From Terriglobia bacterium (lineage in GTDB: Bacteria; Acidobacteriota; Terriglobia; Bryobacterales; Bryobacteraceae): a stretch of 59,212 nucleotides of DNA. Positions 1-8,153 of this stretch are shown here, piece by piece. The stretch's first letter is position 1; every line of letters starts with the position of its first letter. The stretch spans positions 1 through 59,212 of the forward strand of contig JAJPHS010000096.1 of NCBI GenBank assembly GCA_021325175.1, written 5' to 3'. Made by a program: the position numbers and the translations under genes. The notes below the pieces were generated by a model. The model searched no databases, was not told the DNA's origin, and worked only from the letters and a program-made list of their open reading frames with translations.

Positions 1-57
1 CAGCCGCGGCGCCGGCGCGATCACGGCGCCCAACTCCTCGATGATTCCTGTAAACAT
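1..57 (-). CDS. ribE: Riboflavin synthase alpha chain, N-terminal fragment
   Basis: Only the first 19 codons lie in the window; the gene runs off its left edge. They read MFTGIIEELGAVIAPAPRL, and MFTGIIEE is the hallmark N-terminus of riboflavin synthase, which dismutates two 6,7-dimethyl-8-ribityllumazines into riboflavin. The ATG overlaps the ribD stop codon by one base (TAATG), so the two are translationally coupled, which fits consecutive riboflavin pathway genes. The rest of the protein cannot be seen, so the assignment rests on this motif and on the ribD neighbour. Confidence 0.88.
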   Translation of the reverse strand, partial: MFTGIIEELGAVIAPAPRL

Positions 58-1154
58 TATTTTTCGAGATACGCCTCCACCGCGAACTCATCCGGCGTGA
101 TCGAGTGAATTTTCAAACCGCGGAAGCGAATTGCGTCAATGCGCCGGCGTCTTCCGATCCCGCCGGCCACCGGCAGCGATTGCACGCCGCCCAAAATTTT
201 CGGCGCGTAGTAGAAAAAAATCTTGTCCGCCGCTGCCGATTCGAGCGCGGTCCAGTTCACGCGGCTTCCCGCCTCGATCATCAGCGACAGATATTGTTCC
301 CGGCCAAGCAGCTCGATGGTTGCGTTTAAATCCGCGCGCCCGTCCGGCCCCTCCAGCACCTCGACGCGCACACCTTTCGACTCCAGCCTGCGCCGCCGCT
401 CGGCGGATGCCGCCGAGGTAGTGACCACCAGCACATCGCCCGCGCACGATTCGACCATTTTTGAATCCGCCGGCAGCCGGAGCTGCGAATCGAGCACGAT
501 GCGCAGTAAGGGCCGCGCGCGCTCCTGGCCGCTGCGGTCCGTCAACCGGCAATCGTCGGCCAGCACCGTGCCGATTCCGGTCAGAATCGCGTCCGATTCA
601 TGCCGCAGCGTCTGCACATGCTCCCGCGCCTGCTCGCTGGTGATCCAGCCCTGATTATCCTCCGGCGCCGCGATCTTTCCATCAAGCGTCACCGCCGCCT
701 TCATCGTCACCAGCGGCCGGCCGGTTCGCATGAAATGAACGAACGCCTCATTCAGCGCCGCGGCGCGCGCGGCGTATTCTCCGGTGATTTCGACCTCGAC
801 GCCGCCCGCGCGCAACTCGCCAAACCCGCGCCCGCTCACCCGGGGATTCGGATCCTCCATCGCCGCGACCACTTTCTTGATGCCGGCGCGAAGGATTGCG
901 GCGGTGCACGGGGGCGTGCGCCCCGTAAAGCAGTGCGGCTCGAGTGTCACGTACATGGTGGCCCCGCGCGCGAGTTCGCCCGCCTCTTCGATGGCGAGCA
1001 CTTCCGCGTGCCGCACGCCGCGCGCCGTATAAAATCCCCGCCCGACGATTTCGGCTTCGCGGACGATCACCGCCCCGACCGCGGGTCCCGGCGATACACG
1101 GCCCCGGCCGCGCGCGGCAAGCTCCAGTGCTTCCTCCATGTAGTCCTGTTTCAT
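57..1154 (-). CDS. ribD: Bifunctional deaminase/reductase RibD
   Basis: 365 aa, normal length. Family role: deaminates 2,5-diamino-6-ribosylamino-pyrimidinone phosphate, then reduces the ribosyl side chain with NADPH, in the cytosol. The N-terminal cytidine-deaminase-like domain (about 1-145) has HAE at 49-51 and TPPC ending at Cys83. The C-terminal reductase domain begins near the GRPLVTMKAAVTLDGKIA stretch. Two signatures deviate: the usual PNPxVG reads PGPAVG (22-27), and the usual LEPCSHxGRTPPC reads LEPHCFTGRTPPC, placing His where the zinc Cys normally sits with Cys next to it. The ATG at 1154 was chosen because conserved sequence starts there; the frame stays open upstream without homology. 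It sits between ftsY (26-base gap) and ribE (1-base overlap). Confidence 0.95.
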   Translation of the reverse strand: MKQDYMEEALELAARGRGRVSPGPAVGAVIVREAEIVGRGFYTARGVRHAEVLAIEEAGELARGATMYVTLEPHCFTGRTPPCTAAILRAGIKKVVAAMEDPNPRVSGRGFGELRAGGVEVEITGEYAARAAALNEAFVHFMRTGRPLVTMKAAVTLDGKIAAPEDNQGWITSEQAREHVQTLRHESDAILTGIGTVLADDCRLTDRSGQERARPLLRIVLDSQLRLPADSKMVESCAGDVLVVTTSAASAERRRRLESKGVRVEVLEGPDGRADLNATIELLGREQYLSLMIEAGSRVNWTALESAAADKIFFYYAPKILGGVQSLPVAGGIGRRRRIDAIRFRGLKIHSITPDEFAVEAYLEK

Positions 1155-1180
1155 CAATCTCGGCCGCGGCCGAAGCGGGC

Positions 1181-2131
1181 TCAATCGAACAGCGAGGCCA
1201 CGAACTCTTCCGGGTCGAACGGCAGCAGATCGTCCACCTGCTCGCCGACGCCGACGTAGCGGATCGGGAGGTTCAGCTCGCGCGCAATCGCCACCACCAC
1301 GCCGCCCTTGGCGGTCCCGTCGAGCTTGGTCAGGATGATGCCCGTCACCGCGCTCGTCTCCGTAAATTTGCGCGCCTGTTCCAGGCCGTTCTGGCCGGTC
1401 GTCGCCTCGATCACCAGCAACACTTCGTGTGGCGCCGAAGGGATCACTCGCGCCGCGGTCCGCCGCATCTTTTCGAGCTCGGCCATCAGGTTGGTTTTGG
1501 TGTGCAGCCGTCCCGCCGTGTCCACGATCACGCAATCGATTTTGCGCGCGCGCGCCGCCTGCAAGGCGTCGAACACCACCGCGCTCGGATCGGCGCCCTG
1601 CTGTTGTTTAATCAGATCCGCGCCGGTACGCTGCGCCCAGACTTCAAGCTGCTCGATCGCCGCCGCGCGAAAAGTATCGGCCGCGCACATCATCACCGTG
1701 CGGCCTTCCGATTGAATCCGCCGCGCCAGCTTGCCGATGGAGGTTGTTTTTCCCGCGCCGTTCACGCCGACTACCAGGATCACCGCCGGGGGTTCGGTAA
1801 CCTCGGCCAGTGGCCGATCCACCGCCTGCAAAATTTCCAGAAGATGCCGGCGGATGAGCTTTTTCAGCTCGCCGGCATCGCCCAATGCCTGGCGCGAGAC
1901 CTGCTGCCGGATGCGCTCTAAAATTTCCTCGCTGGTCCTGGCGCCGATGTCTGCCGTCACCAGCGCATATTCGAGCTCTTCGAGAACGCCGGCATCGATT
2001 TCCTTGCGCCCGCCGACTGCGTCCTCGATCTTTTCCATCAGCCCGGCGCGGGTTTTCTGAATGCCGGCCTTCAGGCGTTCTAAAAGATTAGGTTCGCTCG
2101 CAGGCTCCGAGCCGAAAAGGGACTTGATCAT
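1181..2131 (-). CDS. ftsY: Signal recognition particle receptor FtsY
   Basis: 316 aa. FtsY is the membrane-associated GTPase that receives SRP-ribosome complexes and delivers them to the Sec translocon. The N-terminal helical bundle spans about residues 1-105, with no long acidic A domain. The GTPase domain shows the P-loop [15 protein letters not shown], the [13 protein letters not shown] motif and [10 protein letters not shown] near the C-terminus, all intact. It is followed on the same strand by ribD after 26 bases. A TACACT hexamer lies 16 bases before the ATG and could be its -10 element, giving only a short leader. Assignment is secure. Confidence 0.97.
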   Translation of the reverse strand: MIKSLFGSEPASEPNLLERLKAGIQKTRAGLMEKIEDAVGGRKEIDAGVLEELEYALVTADIGARTSEEILERIRQQVSRQALGDAGELKKLIRRHLLEILQAVDRPLAEVTEPPAVILVVGVNGAGKTTSIGKLARRIQSEGRTVMMCAADTFRAAAIEQLEVWAQRTGADLIKQQQGADPSAVVFDALQAARARKIDCVIVDTAGRLHTKTNLMAELEKMRRTAARVIPSAPHEVLLVIEATTGQNGLEQARKFTETSAVTGIILTKLDGTAKGGVVVAIARELNLPIRYVGVGEQVDDLLPFDPEEFVASLFD

Positions 2132-2171
2132 GTGGCGCTGAAATTCCAGTGTATCAGCGCCGCGCCGTAAA

Positions 2172-2921
2172 TTACGGAAGCTGAAACTGGACGTGCCGGT
2201 CGCGATTGATCTGCTCGCTGAAACGCCGGTCCACGGAAGACAGCGGGGCGGTTTTCTCTTCGTGCTGCATGGTCGTATAGTGCAGCGTGTCGCCTTCGAC
2301 GTAGTAGGAGAGCGCGGCCTGAATGGTGTGATCGTTAAAGGCGATCAGATAATAATCGGCGGCGCGGTAGTAGGATGAGCCATTCGGCGAATTGGGCGAA
2401 ATCTGTTGATTGATCACCACCGGCGGCTGGGAAGATCCGCCGCTGGCGGATCCTGAAGCCGGAGATGATGTGGTCCCGTAATATCCGCCATAATATCCGC
2501 CGGCCGGATATGCGTAGCCGTATCCATAGAATGCGGAGCAATCGAAAACCCAGGGGTCGCAGGCATACGGACCCCAACCATAATAAGGCCACCCCCACCC
2601 CCATCCCCAGTAAGGCCAGCCGAAACCGATCCCGATTCCGAATCCGAAGCGCTCGTAACCGAAGCGGTCATACCCGAATCGGCCGTAGCCAAAGCGGCCG
2701 CCATCGAAGCCGCGGTTAAATCCGCCGCCCACGAATCCGCGATTGGTTGTGAATCCTCCGGTTCCGCCGCGGAACCCGCCGCCAATCGAGCCGCCGCGAA
2801 AACCGCCGCCAATCGAGCCGCCGCGAAAACCGCCGCCTCCGGCATGTCCTCCGCCGCCTCTTTGCGCAAAACTCAACGCGGGAGCCAACGCAAGCACGAA
2901 AGCCAAACTCAGGACTTTCAT
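2172..2921 (-). CDS. Exported Gly/Tyr/Trp-rich repeat protein
   Basis: 249 aa; function not recognised. A signal peptide ([20 protein letters not shown]) precedes a glycine-rich region built of GGGFRGGSI units, then RFGYx pentads ([18 protein letters not shown]), then an aromatic stretch alternating Trp and Gly. The last 100 residues are less biased and end in a small basic, mostly beta-like segment. The ATG at 2921 was preferred over the GTG nine bases upstream because AGGAG then lies 10 bases before the start and the signal peptide begins at once. Similar low-complexity exported proteins occur in Acidobacteriota; a surface or envelope role is inference only. Confidence 0.8.
   Translation of the reverse strand: MKVLSLAFVLALAPALSFAQRGGGGHAGGGGFRGGSIGGGFRGGSIGGGFRGGTGGFTTNRGFVGGGFNRGFDGGRFGYGRFGYDRFGYERFGFGIGIGFGWPYWGWGWGWPYYGWGPYACDPWVFDCSAFYGYGYAYPAGGYYGGYYGTTSSPASGSASGGSSQPPVVINQQISPNSPNGSSYYRAADYYLIAFNDHTIQAALSYYVEGDTLHYTTMQHEEKTAPLSSVDRRFSEQINRDRHVQFQLP
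2781..2834. repeat. 27-bp tandem repeat inside the glycine-rich gene
   Basis: Two identical 27-base units (starts 2781 and 2808) with a degenerate third copy before them. The unit encodes GGGFRGGSI. Copy number could vary between strains by replication slippage. Confidence 0.85.
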
Positions 2922-3004
2922 AGAACACACGCTCCTACCCTCAACTTACTGCGATCATTTAGGACAAGCAAGCGCCTTAATCTTTCGACGTAAAACGGCT
3001 AAAG

Positions 3005-3463
3005 CTATTCGCTGCGCGGGATATGGAACGACATCAGGATCAGCGTGCCTTTGATTTCGCTGAACCAGTGCGGCGTTTTCTCGGGAACGATAAAGAAATC
3101 GCCCTTAGAGACGGCCTGCGATTGGCCTCCTTCGATCGCCGTTCCGGTCAGGTTCGATGCGTTTGTGCGCCGTTCGTCGACCAGTTTTCCGCCGGTGACC
3201 AGTGTGCCCGCGCCGTCGATCACATAAAACATCTCGGCTTCTTTTTCGTGGATCGAGGCGGGACCCACCGCGGCCCGATACTCCAGATTGGGCTGGTAGG
3301 GCGCGAGTTTAAGGATCGGCAGGGAAACGGTCGGCTGATCGCCCTTGCGGATTTTCTTGGCATTGGCAATCAGCTTCTGGATGTCCGCGGCGGAGGTGTA
3401 GGTTTGGCCGAAGCCGGCCGAGATCAGAGCCGTAAAGAGAAACAGGATTGGAGTGGCGCGCAT
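3005..3463 (-). CDS. Exported cupin-domain protein
   Basis: 152 aa. A signal peptide (MRATPILFLFTALISAGFG) is followed by a single cupin domain. The metal-site region reads HEKEAEMFYVIDGAGTLVTGG, matching the cupin motif 1 pattern of spaced His and Glu; motif 2 is near VPEKTPHWF. The substrate cannot be inferred; small periplasmic cupins are diverse. The frame is open upstream but the signal peptide fixes the start at 3463. A TAGCAT hexamer sits 7 bases upstream of the ATG, compatible with a leaderless transcript. The S4 gene lies 32 bases upstream on the same strand. Confidence 0.88.
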   Translation of the reverse strand: MRATPILFLFTALISAGFGQTYTSAADIQKLIANAKKIRKGDQPTVSLPILKLAPYQPNLEYRAAVGPASIHEKEAEMFYVIDGAGTLVTGGKLVDERRTNASNLTGTAIEGGQSQAVSKGDFFIVPEKTPHWFSEIKGTLILMSFHIPRSE

Positions 3464-3470
3464 GGCAGAG

Positions 3471-3476
3471 ATGCTA
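3471..3476 (-). promoter_or_regulatory. Candidate -10 element, cupin gene
   Basis: TAGCAT on the minus strand ends 7 bases before the ATG at 3463. A start point about seven bases downstream would fall at the ATG itself, so the mRNA would lack a leader. No Shine-Dalgarno sequence is present. Inference from spacing only. Confidence 0.4.
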
Positions 3477-3495
3477 ACACGTCCAGGGTTGCCGA

Positions 3496-3873
3496 TCATC
3501 CACGGCGGAGCCTGTCGATCTGGCGGCGATCGCGCTTGGACGGCCGGCCCTGGCGGGAATCTTCGATGCGCGGCGCGTTGCTTCGCTGCTCGGCAATCTT
3601 CCGGCGCTGCTCGCGGCTGTCCTCGGTTTCGCGATAAAGCGTTTGCGCGACAGGCGCCGGTCCGCGGATTTCGCTCACGCCGAGTACCTCGACTTCGAAA
3701 ACGCCGCCGGGATTCCTGATGCGCAGAAGCTCGCCCATGCGGACCTCGCGGGCGGGTTTGCAGGATTGGCCATTGGCCTCGACGCGGCCGAGTTCGCAGG
3801 CGCGCGCGGCCAGAGATCGCGTCTTGAAAAATCGCGCGGCCCACAGCCATTTGTCAATGCGAACGCGATCCAT
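3496..3873 (-). CDS. hslR: S4-domain RNA-binding protein, Hsp15 family
   Basis: 125 aa. The N-terminal 60 residues are an S4 RNA-binding domain (MDRVRIDKWLWAARFFKTRS, then CELGRVEANG), followed by a highly basic tail rich in Arg and Lys. This is the layout of Hsp15, which binds free 50S subunits carrying nascent chains. Family membership is clear; the exact role in this organism is inferred. It is divergent from the FecR-like gene (87 bases between starts) and upstream of the cupin gene. Confidence 0.9.
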   Translation of the reverse strand: MDRVRIDKWLWAARFFKTRSLAARACELGRVEANGQSCKPAREVRMGELLRIRNPGGVFEVEVLGVSEIRGPAPVAQTLYRETEDSREQRRKIAEQRSNAPRIEDSRQGRPSKRDRRQIDRLRRG

Positions 3874-3960
3874 GATTTATTCTTACCCGCCCGGACCGGA
3901 CCCTCTGGACCGGACTTGACCGCGGCAGCGGCCGGGCAGATACTCTAATTGGGAGTTTTC

Positions 3961-5001
3961 ATGATGAGGACCGGGTCTGCGCTTTTCACCTTGGCGTCCA
4001 TCTTAGCCGCTGCGATTCCCGCTTCGGCTCAATCCGTGGTTTCCACCCATTCCGGCGTCGTTTATTATTTCGATGGCGCGGTTTTCCTGGGCGATCAGCC
4101 CTTGCAGGCGCGGCTTGGAACGTTTCCGAGCGTGCCGGTGGGTTCGGAATTGCGGACCGAAAAGGGGCGCGCGGAGGTCCTGCTGACGCCCGGGGTGTTT
4201 TTGCGAATGGGCGAGAACAGCTCGATCCGCATGGTGGCCAACGATCTGGCGAATACGCGGGTGGAGCTGATGGAAGGCTCGGCGATTGTCGATGCGCCGA
4301 AGCAGGCATCGGGAACATCGGTCACGCTGCTTTTCCGGAATTGGGAGATTCGCGCGGCCCAGAGCGGATCGTACCGCCTCGATTCGAATCCGCCGCGCCT
4401 GTGGGTGAGCAAGGGCGAAGCGGAAGTGAGCGAGGCCGAAGGCCAGCCGGTGAAGGTCGAACAAGGGATGGATCTGCCGCTGGCCAAAGTGCTGGTGCCG
4501 GATCAGGCCGCCCCGCAGCCGCTCGACGATTTGAGCGTGTGGGATCAGGGACGCAACGATTCGATCGCCGCCGATAACGCGATTACCCAGCAGATCGATC
4601 AGGACCCCGCCTCGCATCCGGCCGACGTGGATGCCTTCACGTATTTTCCGATGCTCGGCGTACCCGCGGCGGGGCTTTATTCGAGCCCGTACCCGTCGGT
4701 GATGCCCGCGCAGCCGGGTTTTTATTCGATGTACCTGCCGGGCTACACCTATCAGCCGCTGCTTTTGGGGATTATCGGACGCGGAAGCCTGACCTCGTTT
4801 CCCATCTCGCCTCTGCGGCTCGGGACGATGCCGGCAATGCCGGGAATCGGCGTGGGGCGGCCGGGGCACGTTGGCGCGCTGGGCGGAGGGATCGGAAGCG
4901 GAGGCATATCGACTCGTCCGACACCGCGCCCGCCGAGTCCGGCTCGTCCCATGACCGCGCCGCCCGCCAGGCCCATGGCTCATCCGGGAATCCGCAGATA
5001 A
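3961..5001 (+). CDS. Exported FecR-domain protein
   Basis: 346 aa. A signal peptide (about 1-23, ending ASAQS) is followed by a FecR-like beta domain (about 30-185) with the pattern VPVGSELRTEKGRAEVLLTPGVFLR. The C-terminal 150 residues are rich in Pro, Gly and Ala and contain no recognised domain. There is no transmembrane helix or partner sigma factor, so it is not a classical anti-sigma regulator; the stand-alone FecR domain is probably structural. Start: ATG at 3961 with GGGAG five bases upstream, preferred over the in-frame TTG at 3949. The gene converges with the VWFA gene with a 4-base gap. Confidence 0.85.
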   Translation: MMRTGSALFTLASILAAAIPASAQSVVSTHSGVVYYFDGAVFLGDQPLQARLGTFPSVPVGSELRTEKGRAEVLLTPGVFLRMGENSSIRMVANDLANTRVELMEGSAIVDAPKQASGTSVTLLFRNWEIRAAQSGSYRLDSNPPRLWVSKGEAEVSEAEGQPVKVEQGMDLPLAKVLVPDQAAPQPLDDLSVWDQGRNDSIAADNAITQQIDQDPASHPADVDAFTYFPMLGVPAAGLYSSPYPSVMPAQPGFYSMYLPGYTYQPLLLGIIGRGSLTSFPISPLRLGTMPAMPGIGVGRPGHVGALGGGIGSGGISTRPTPRPPSPARPMTAPPARPMAHPGIRR

Positions 5002-5005
5002 CTGG

Positions 5006-5926
5006 CTACTGTTCGGGCGCGTAATAGCCCAGCCGCCAATGCGCCTTTAGCGCGGAGACGCCCGGCGGCTGCGCGACTTTCACTTCCACTTTGCGATATT
5101 TTCCGTCGTGCGTTTCGTTTTTCGGGTAATACCCGAGAACGTATTGATTCCGCAGTTCGACGGCGATGCGCGCGGCGACGCTCGGCAGATCGCTGGTGAG
5201 CGCGGCGGCGAAGGCGCGGCCTCCGGTTTGCGTCGCGATTTCGGAAAGAAGACGCGGGCCGGAGATCTCCTCGGGCGTAAGGCCGAAAGAGAGCGTCGGC
5301 TCGAAGACGCCCATCGCGTAAATCTGGACGTCGGCCTCGCGCACCAGCGAGGCGATTTGATCCGCCGTGTATTTGCTGTTGTTGTCGCCGCCATCGGAGA
5401 TGATGACGATCGCCTTGCGCGAATTTTTCGCGGTTTTCATTTCGTGAAGTGCGAGATTGACCGCATCGAGCAGCGCGGTAAGCCCGCCGGGGCGAATCCC
5501 GGTCAGCGCTTTCTGAATTTCCTGGGACTGGAAAGTGAAGGGAACCGCGACTTTTGCCGAGTCGCTGAACTCGACCAGAAACGCTTCATCGCCGCCGTTC
5601 ATCGTTTTCAGGAATTGCGCCACGGCGGCTTGCGAGGTGCGAAGCTTATAGTCCATACTGCCGCTTTCGTCGAACACCAGGCCCACCGAGAGCGGCGCGT
5701 CTTCCCCGGAAAAATGGGCGACGTCCTGTTCGACGCCGTCCTCGAACAGGTGAAAATCGCTTTTTTGCAGGCCCAGCACGAAGCGATTCGAGGAATCGGT
5801 GACCGCGACCGGGATCTGGACCAGAGTGGTTTCGACGCGCAGATTCAGGCCATCCTCCGGATTCTGGCCATACAGGAGAACGCAGCAGGTGAGGATGGGA
5901 AGAAAAAACCACCGCCTGGCGGGCAT
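5006..5926 (-). CDS. Exported VWFA-domain protein
   Basis: 306 aa. A short signal peptide is followed by a beta segment (LRVETTLVQIPVAVTDSSNR) and a von Willebrand factor A domain. The metal-ion-dependent adhesion site reads DESGSM, with a later conserved Asp in VIISDGGDNN. The layout matches the VWFA-related proteins expanded in Acidobacteriota (TIGR03436 type). Ligands are unknown; adhesion or scaffolding is inferred. The ATG at 5926 has GGAG five bases upstream; a GTG six bases earlier is possible. A TAAACT hexamer 21 bases upstream may be the -10. A second member of the family is encoded at 18183-19148. Confidence 0.9.
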   Translation of the reverse strand: MPARRWFFLPILTCCVLLYGQNPEDGLNLRVETTLVQIPVAVTDSSNRFVLGLQKSDFHLFEDGVEQDVAHFSGEDAPLSVGLVFDESGSMDYKLRTSQAAVAQFLKTMNGGDEAFLVEFSDSAKVAVPFTFQSQEIQKALTGIRPGGLTALLDAVNLALHEMKTAKNSRKAIVIISDGGDNNSKYTADQIASLVREADVQIYAMGVFEPTLSFGLTPEEISGPRLLSEIATQTGGRAFAAALTSDLPSVAARIAVELRNQYVLGYYPKNETHDGKYRKVEVKVAQPPGVSALKAHWRLGYYAPEQ

Positions 5927-6030
5927 GAGCACTCCGAGCGCGATTCGAGTTTAACACATCGCGGTTCTTGGAGCTGCTCGCGTCTTTGCTGGCCGCGCGG
6001 GCGCGGTTTGTTAAACTAACCGGTATCAGG

Positions 6031-6618
6031 ATGCTTCTCGCACGCGAGTTTGTCGACTACATATCCCGGCAGATCATCAAGAAATTAACGCCGCAGTGGA
6101 TCGAGACGACGGACCCGCAGGTGGCGGCCGAATTTATTTCCGAAGTCATTGAAGAGGATCTGGCTGTCGAGGACCGCTTGAATGACGAAGTGCGCGACCT
6201 GCTCAGCCAGTACAGCGAATACATGCGCAAGGAAGGCGTGAGCTATCAGGAAATGTTCCGGCGCATCAAGAACACGCTGATTACGCAGCGCAAGGTGATC
6301 CGCGCGTCCGGACGGGACTCGGGCGATCACATGAAGCTGTCGCGCGATAAGATCAACGATATTTCGCACAAAATTGTCACTTCCCTGCGCAAGAGCCGCG
6401 AATTCCGTCTGAAACGCGATCCGAACGACGTCCGGCTGGAGCTGGTGAAGGTCATCACCGACCTGCTTCAGACCGAAGAGCGGGTCGATCGAGCCGCGCG
6501 CACCAAGATCCGCTCACAGAAACGGGAAATTGCCGAAGGCACCGAGGAATGGGATCTGCTTCATAAGCGCTATTACGCGGAAGAGTTGAAGAAGCTCGGC
6601 ATCGATCTCACCCGATAG
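6031..6618 (+). CDS. DUF507 family protein
   Basis: 195 aa, the usual family length. The protein is nearly all helical and built of two similar halves: MLLAREFVDYISRQIIKKL at the start, and MKLSRDKINDISHKIVTSL beginning about residue 98. Both are followed by a charged helix with the EEDLAVEDRLNDEVRDLL / LLQTEERVDRAARTKI pattern. DUF507 has no established function. No signal peptide is present. The ATG at 6031 was chosen because homology begins there; TAAACT 13 bases upstream is a candidate -10. It converges with the M28 peptidase gene. Confidence 0.88.
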   Translation: MLLAREFVDYISRQIIKKLTPQWIETTDPQVAAEFISEVIEEDLAVEDRLNDEVRDLLSQYSEYMRKEGVSYQEMFRRIKNTLITQRKVIRASGRDSGDHMKLSRDKINDISHKIVTSLRKSREFRLKRDPNDVRLELVKVITDLLQTEERVDRAARTKIRSQKREIAEGTEEWDLLHKRYYAEELKKLGIDLTR

Positions 6619-6619
6619 C

Positions 6620-6656
6620 CGGGAGCGGGATTCCGCGCGCTGGGCTTCAGCTCCCG
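6620..6656. terminator. Possible stem-loop between convergent genes
   Basis: CGGGAGC (6620-6626) is complementary to GCTCCCG (6650-6656), with a 23-base loop. It lies between the convergent ends of the DUF507 and M28 genes. There is no T-tract, so terminator function is weakly supported. Confidence 0.25.
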
Positions 6657-6664
6657 ACCTCGAA

Positions 6665-8053
6665 TTATTTGAGTTTTTTCGCCGCTGCGGCGTACTTGCT
6701 CGCGGCGGAATTTTCCTCGTTCCATTTCGGCGGAGCGGCGTCGGAGGCAAGCTCCATCAGCCCCACGGCGACCATGCGATCGATTTTCGCCATATTGGCG
6801 TAATCGATTTTGGGCCACTCATCGCCAACGCCGTGATAATCGGGATATTCGAAGGCCACGCAAAGCGTGTGCGCGGGAACGCCCAGGTCGGCCATGGCCT
6901 GATTGTCGCTGCGCGCGAAATAGGCATCGCTGGCTTTCTCGTTCTTATATACCTTGACGCCGGTGAGCTTTCCGGCATCGATCAGAACCTTGGGGACATC
7001 GGAAAAATCGAAGCCGGTGAGCGTAGCGGCGCCGACCTGCGGGCCTTCGGTATCGTCGGTCCGGCCCACCTGTTCGAGATTCAGATCGGCGACGGTTTTC
7101 GCGAGCGGCTCCAGCGGATGGCGGCCGTAGTAGCGCGACCCGACCAGGCCGATCTCCTCGCCGAAGAACGTCACGAACAAAATGCTGCGCTTGGGATGCG
7201 AATTCAGCGCGGCGAGGGCGTTCGCAATTTCGATGACGGAGACGGTTCCGCTGCCGTCGTCGTTGGCGCCGTTGTAGATCCGATCCTCGCCGGTTTCGCG
7301 CATGCCGACGTGGTCGTAATGCGCGGTGAGCATCACGTAGGTCTCGCGCAGGGCGGGATCGGAGCCGCGCAAAATTCCCGCGACGTTCCGCACCTTCGCC
7401 GAATGCTCAAGCGACGGCTCGACGCGCAGGCTCATGCGCGCGTCTTTTGCGCCTTTGATCAGCGCAATCGCTTCGGCTGAGGCGAGTGTGTTGAAAAATG
7501 CGCGCGAGGAACTCGTCTCCGGATCGAAAACGGTGGGCCGCGCGGCCGGGGCGGCGAACAGGACCAGCGCGGCGGTCTCGGGAATTTTCGGACGGCGGCC
7601 GCGCCCGGTCCAAAGGATCACTTTGCCGGCGGATTGATCGGCGGAGAGTTCCCGATCGGCGGCGACGATCGGAACATTTTCAAACGAAATTGTCTTATCC
7701 GTCAGGATGGAAGCTTCCGCCGCCGGAACCTGGATCGACTTGCCGCCGGCGGCGACCGTCATTTCGAATCCGCTCGGATTCTGCTCGCGAATCGAGAGCG
7801 CCGCCGTTTGGAAATAGCCGTCGTCGCCGGCCGGTTCAAGTCCCGCGGCGCGAAAACGGGAGGCGATAAATTCGGCGGCCAGATCAAGCCCGCGCGACGG
7901 CGTGGCGCGCCCTTCGAGCAGATCGGAAGAGAGAAATGACAAGTTGCCGCGCAGCGAATCCGGCGAGATGCGCTGGAGAACCGCCTGCTCGTCCGGGGTC
8001 AGCTGCCCGGCGGCGAGGGTCAGGGCGGCGGCGAAAACAATGACGCTCCGCAT
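6665..8053 (-). CDS. Exported M28 zinc aminopeptidase with PA-like insert
   Basis: 462 aa. After a signal peptide (MRSVIVFAAALTLAAG) and a helical segment comes a protease-associated-like beta region (about 100-200), then the M28 catalytic domain. Zinc and catalytic residues are visible: AHYDHVG, NGANDDGSGT, FFGEEIGLVGS, and the late His in PDYHGVGDEW. These enzymes cleave N-terminal residues from peptides in the periplasm or outside the cell. ATG at 8053 begins the signal peptide; upstream open frame lacks homology. TACACT lies 7 bases before the ATG, with no Shine-Dalgarno sequence. Divergent from the Tat amidohydrolase gene. Confidence 0.93.
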   Translation of the reverse strand: MRSVIVFAAALTLAAGQLTPDEQAVLQRISPDSLRGNLSFLSSDLLEGRATPSRGLDLAAEFIASRFRAAGLEPAGDDGYFQTAALSIREQNPSGFEMTVAAGGKSIQVPAAEASILTDKTISFENVPIVAADRELSADQSAGKVILWTGRGRRPKIPETAALVLFAAPAARPTVFDPETSSSRAFFNTLASAEAIALIKGAKDARMSLRVEPSLEHSAKVRNVAGILRGSDPALRETYVMLTAHYDHVGMRETGEDRIYNGANDDGSGTVSVIEIANALAALNSHPKRSILFVTFFGEEIGLVGSRYYGRHPLEPLAKTVADLNLEQVGRTDDTEGPQVGAATLTGFDFSDVPKVLIDAGKLTGVKVYKNEKASDAYFARSDNQAMADLGVPAHTLCVAFEYPDYHGVGDEWPKIDYANMAKIDRMVAVGLMELASDAAPPKWNEENSAASKYAAAAKKLK

Positions 8054-8060
8054 GATTTCC

Positions 8061-8066
8061 AGTGTA
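8061..8066 (-). promoter_or_regulatory. Candidate -10 element, M28 peptidase gene
   Basis: TACACT on the minus strand, 7 bases before the ATG at 8053. The same hexamer precedes ftsY, the gene starting at 34753 and the gene starting at 29283. Spacing suggests a leaderless or nearly leaderless mRNA. Confidence 0.4.
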
Positions 8067-8153
8067 CGCGCTTTGTGCTTGGCGGCCCGGAGCTTGAGCT
8101 TGTCCGCTCCCCTTGATCGCCGCCGGCCCGCGGAGTAACGTATGTAGGGCGCT

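Noticed and set aside
1155-1180. Possible FMN riboswitch ahead of the rib genes
   Set aside because: The gap between ftsY and ribD is only 26 bases, too short for the element.
2754-2834. Short direct repeats considered as a CRISPR-like array
   Set aside because: The units are contiguous, in frame and encode GGGFRGGSI; there are no spacers.
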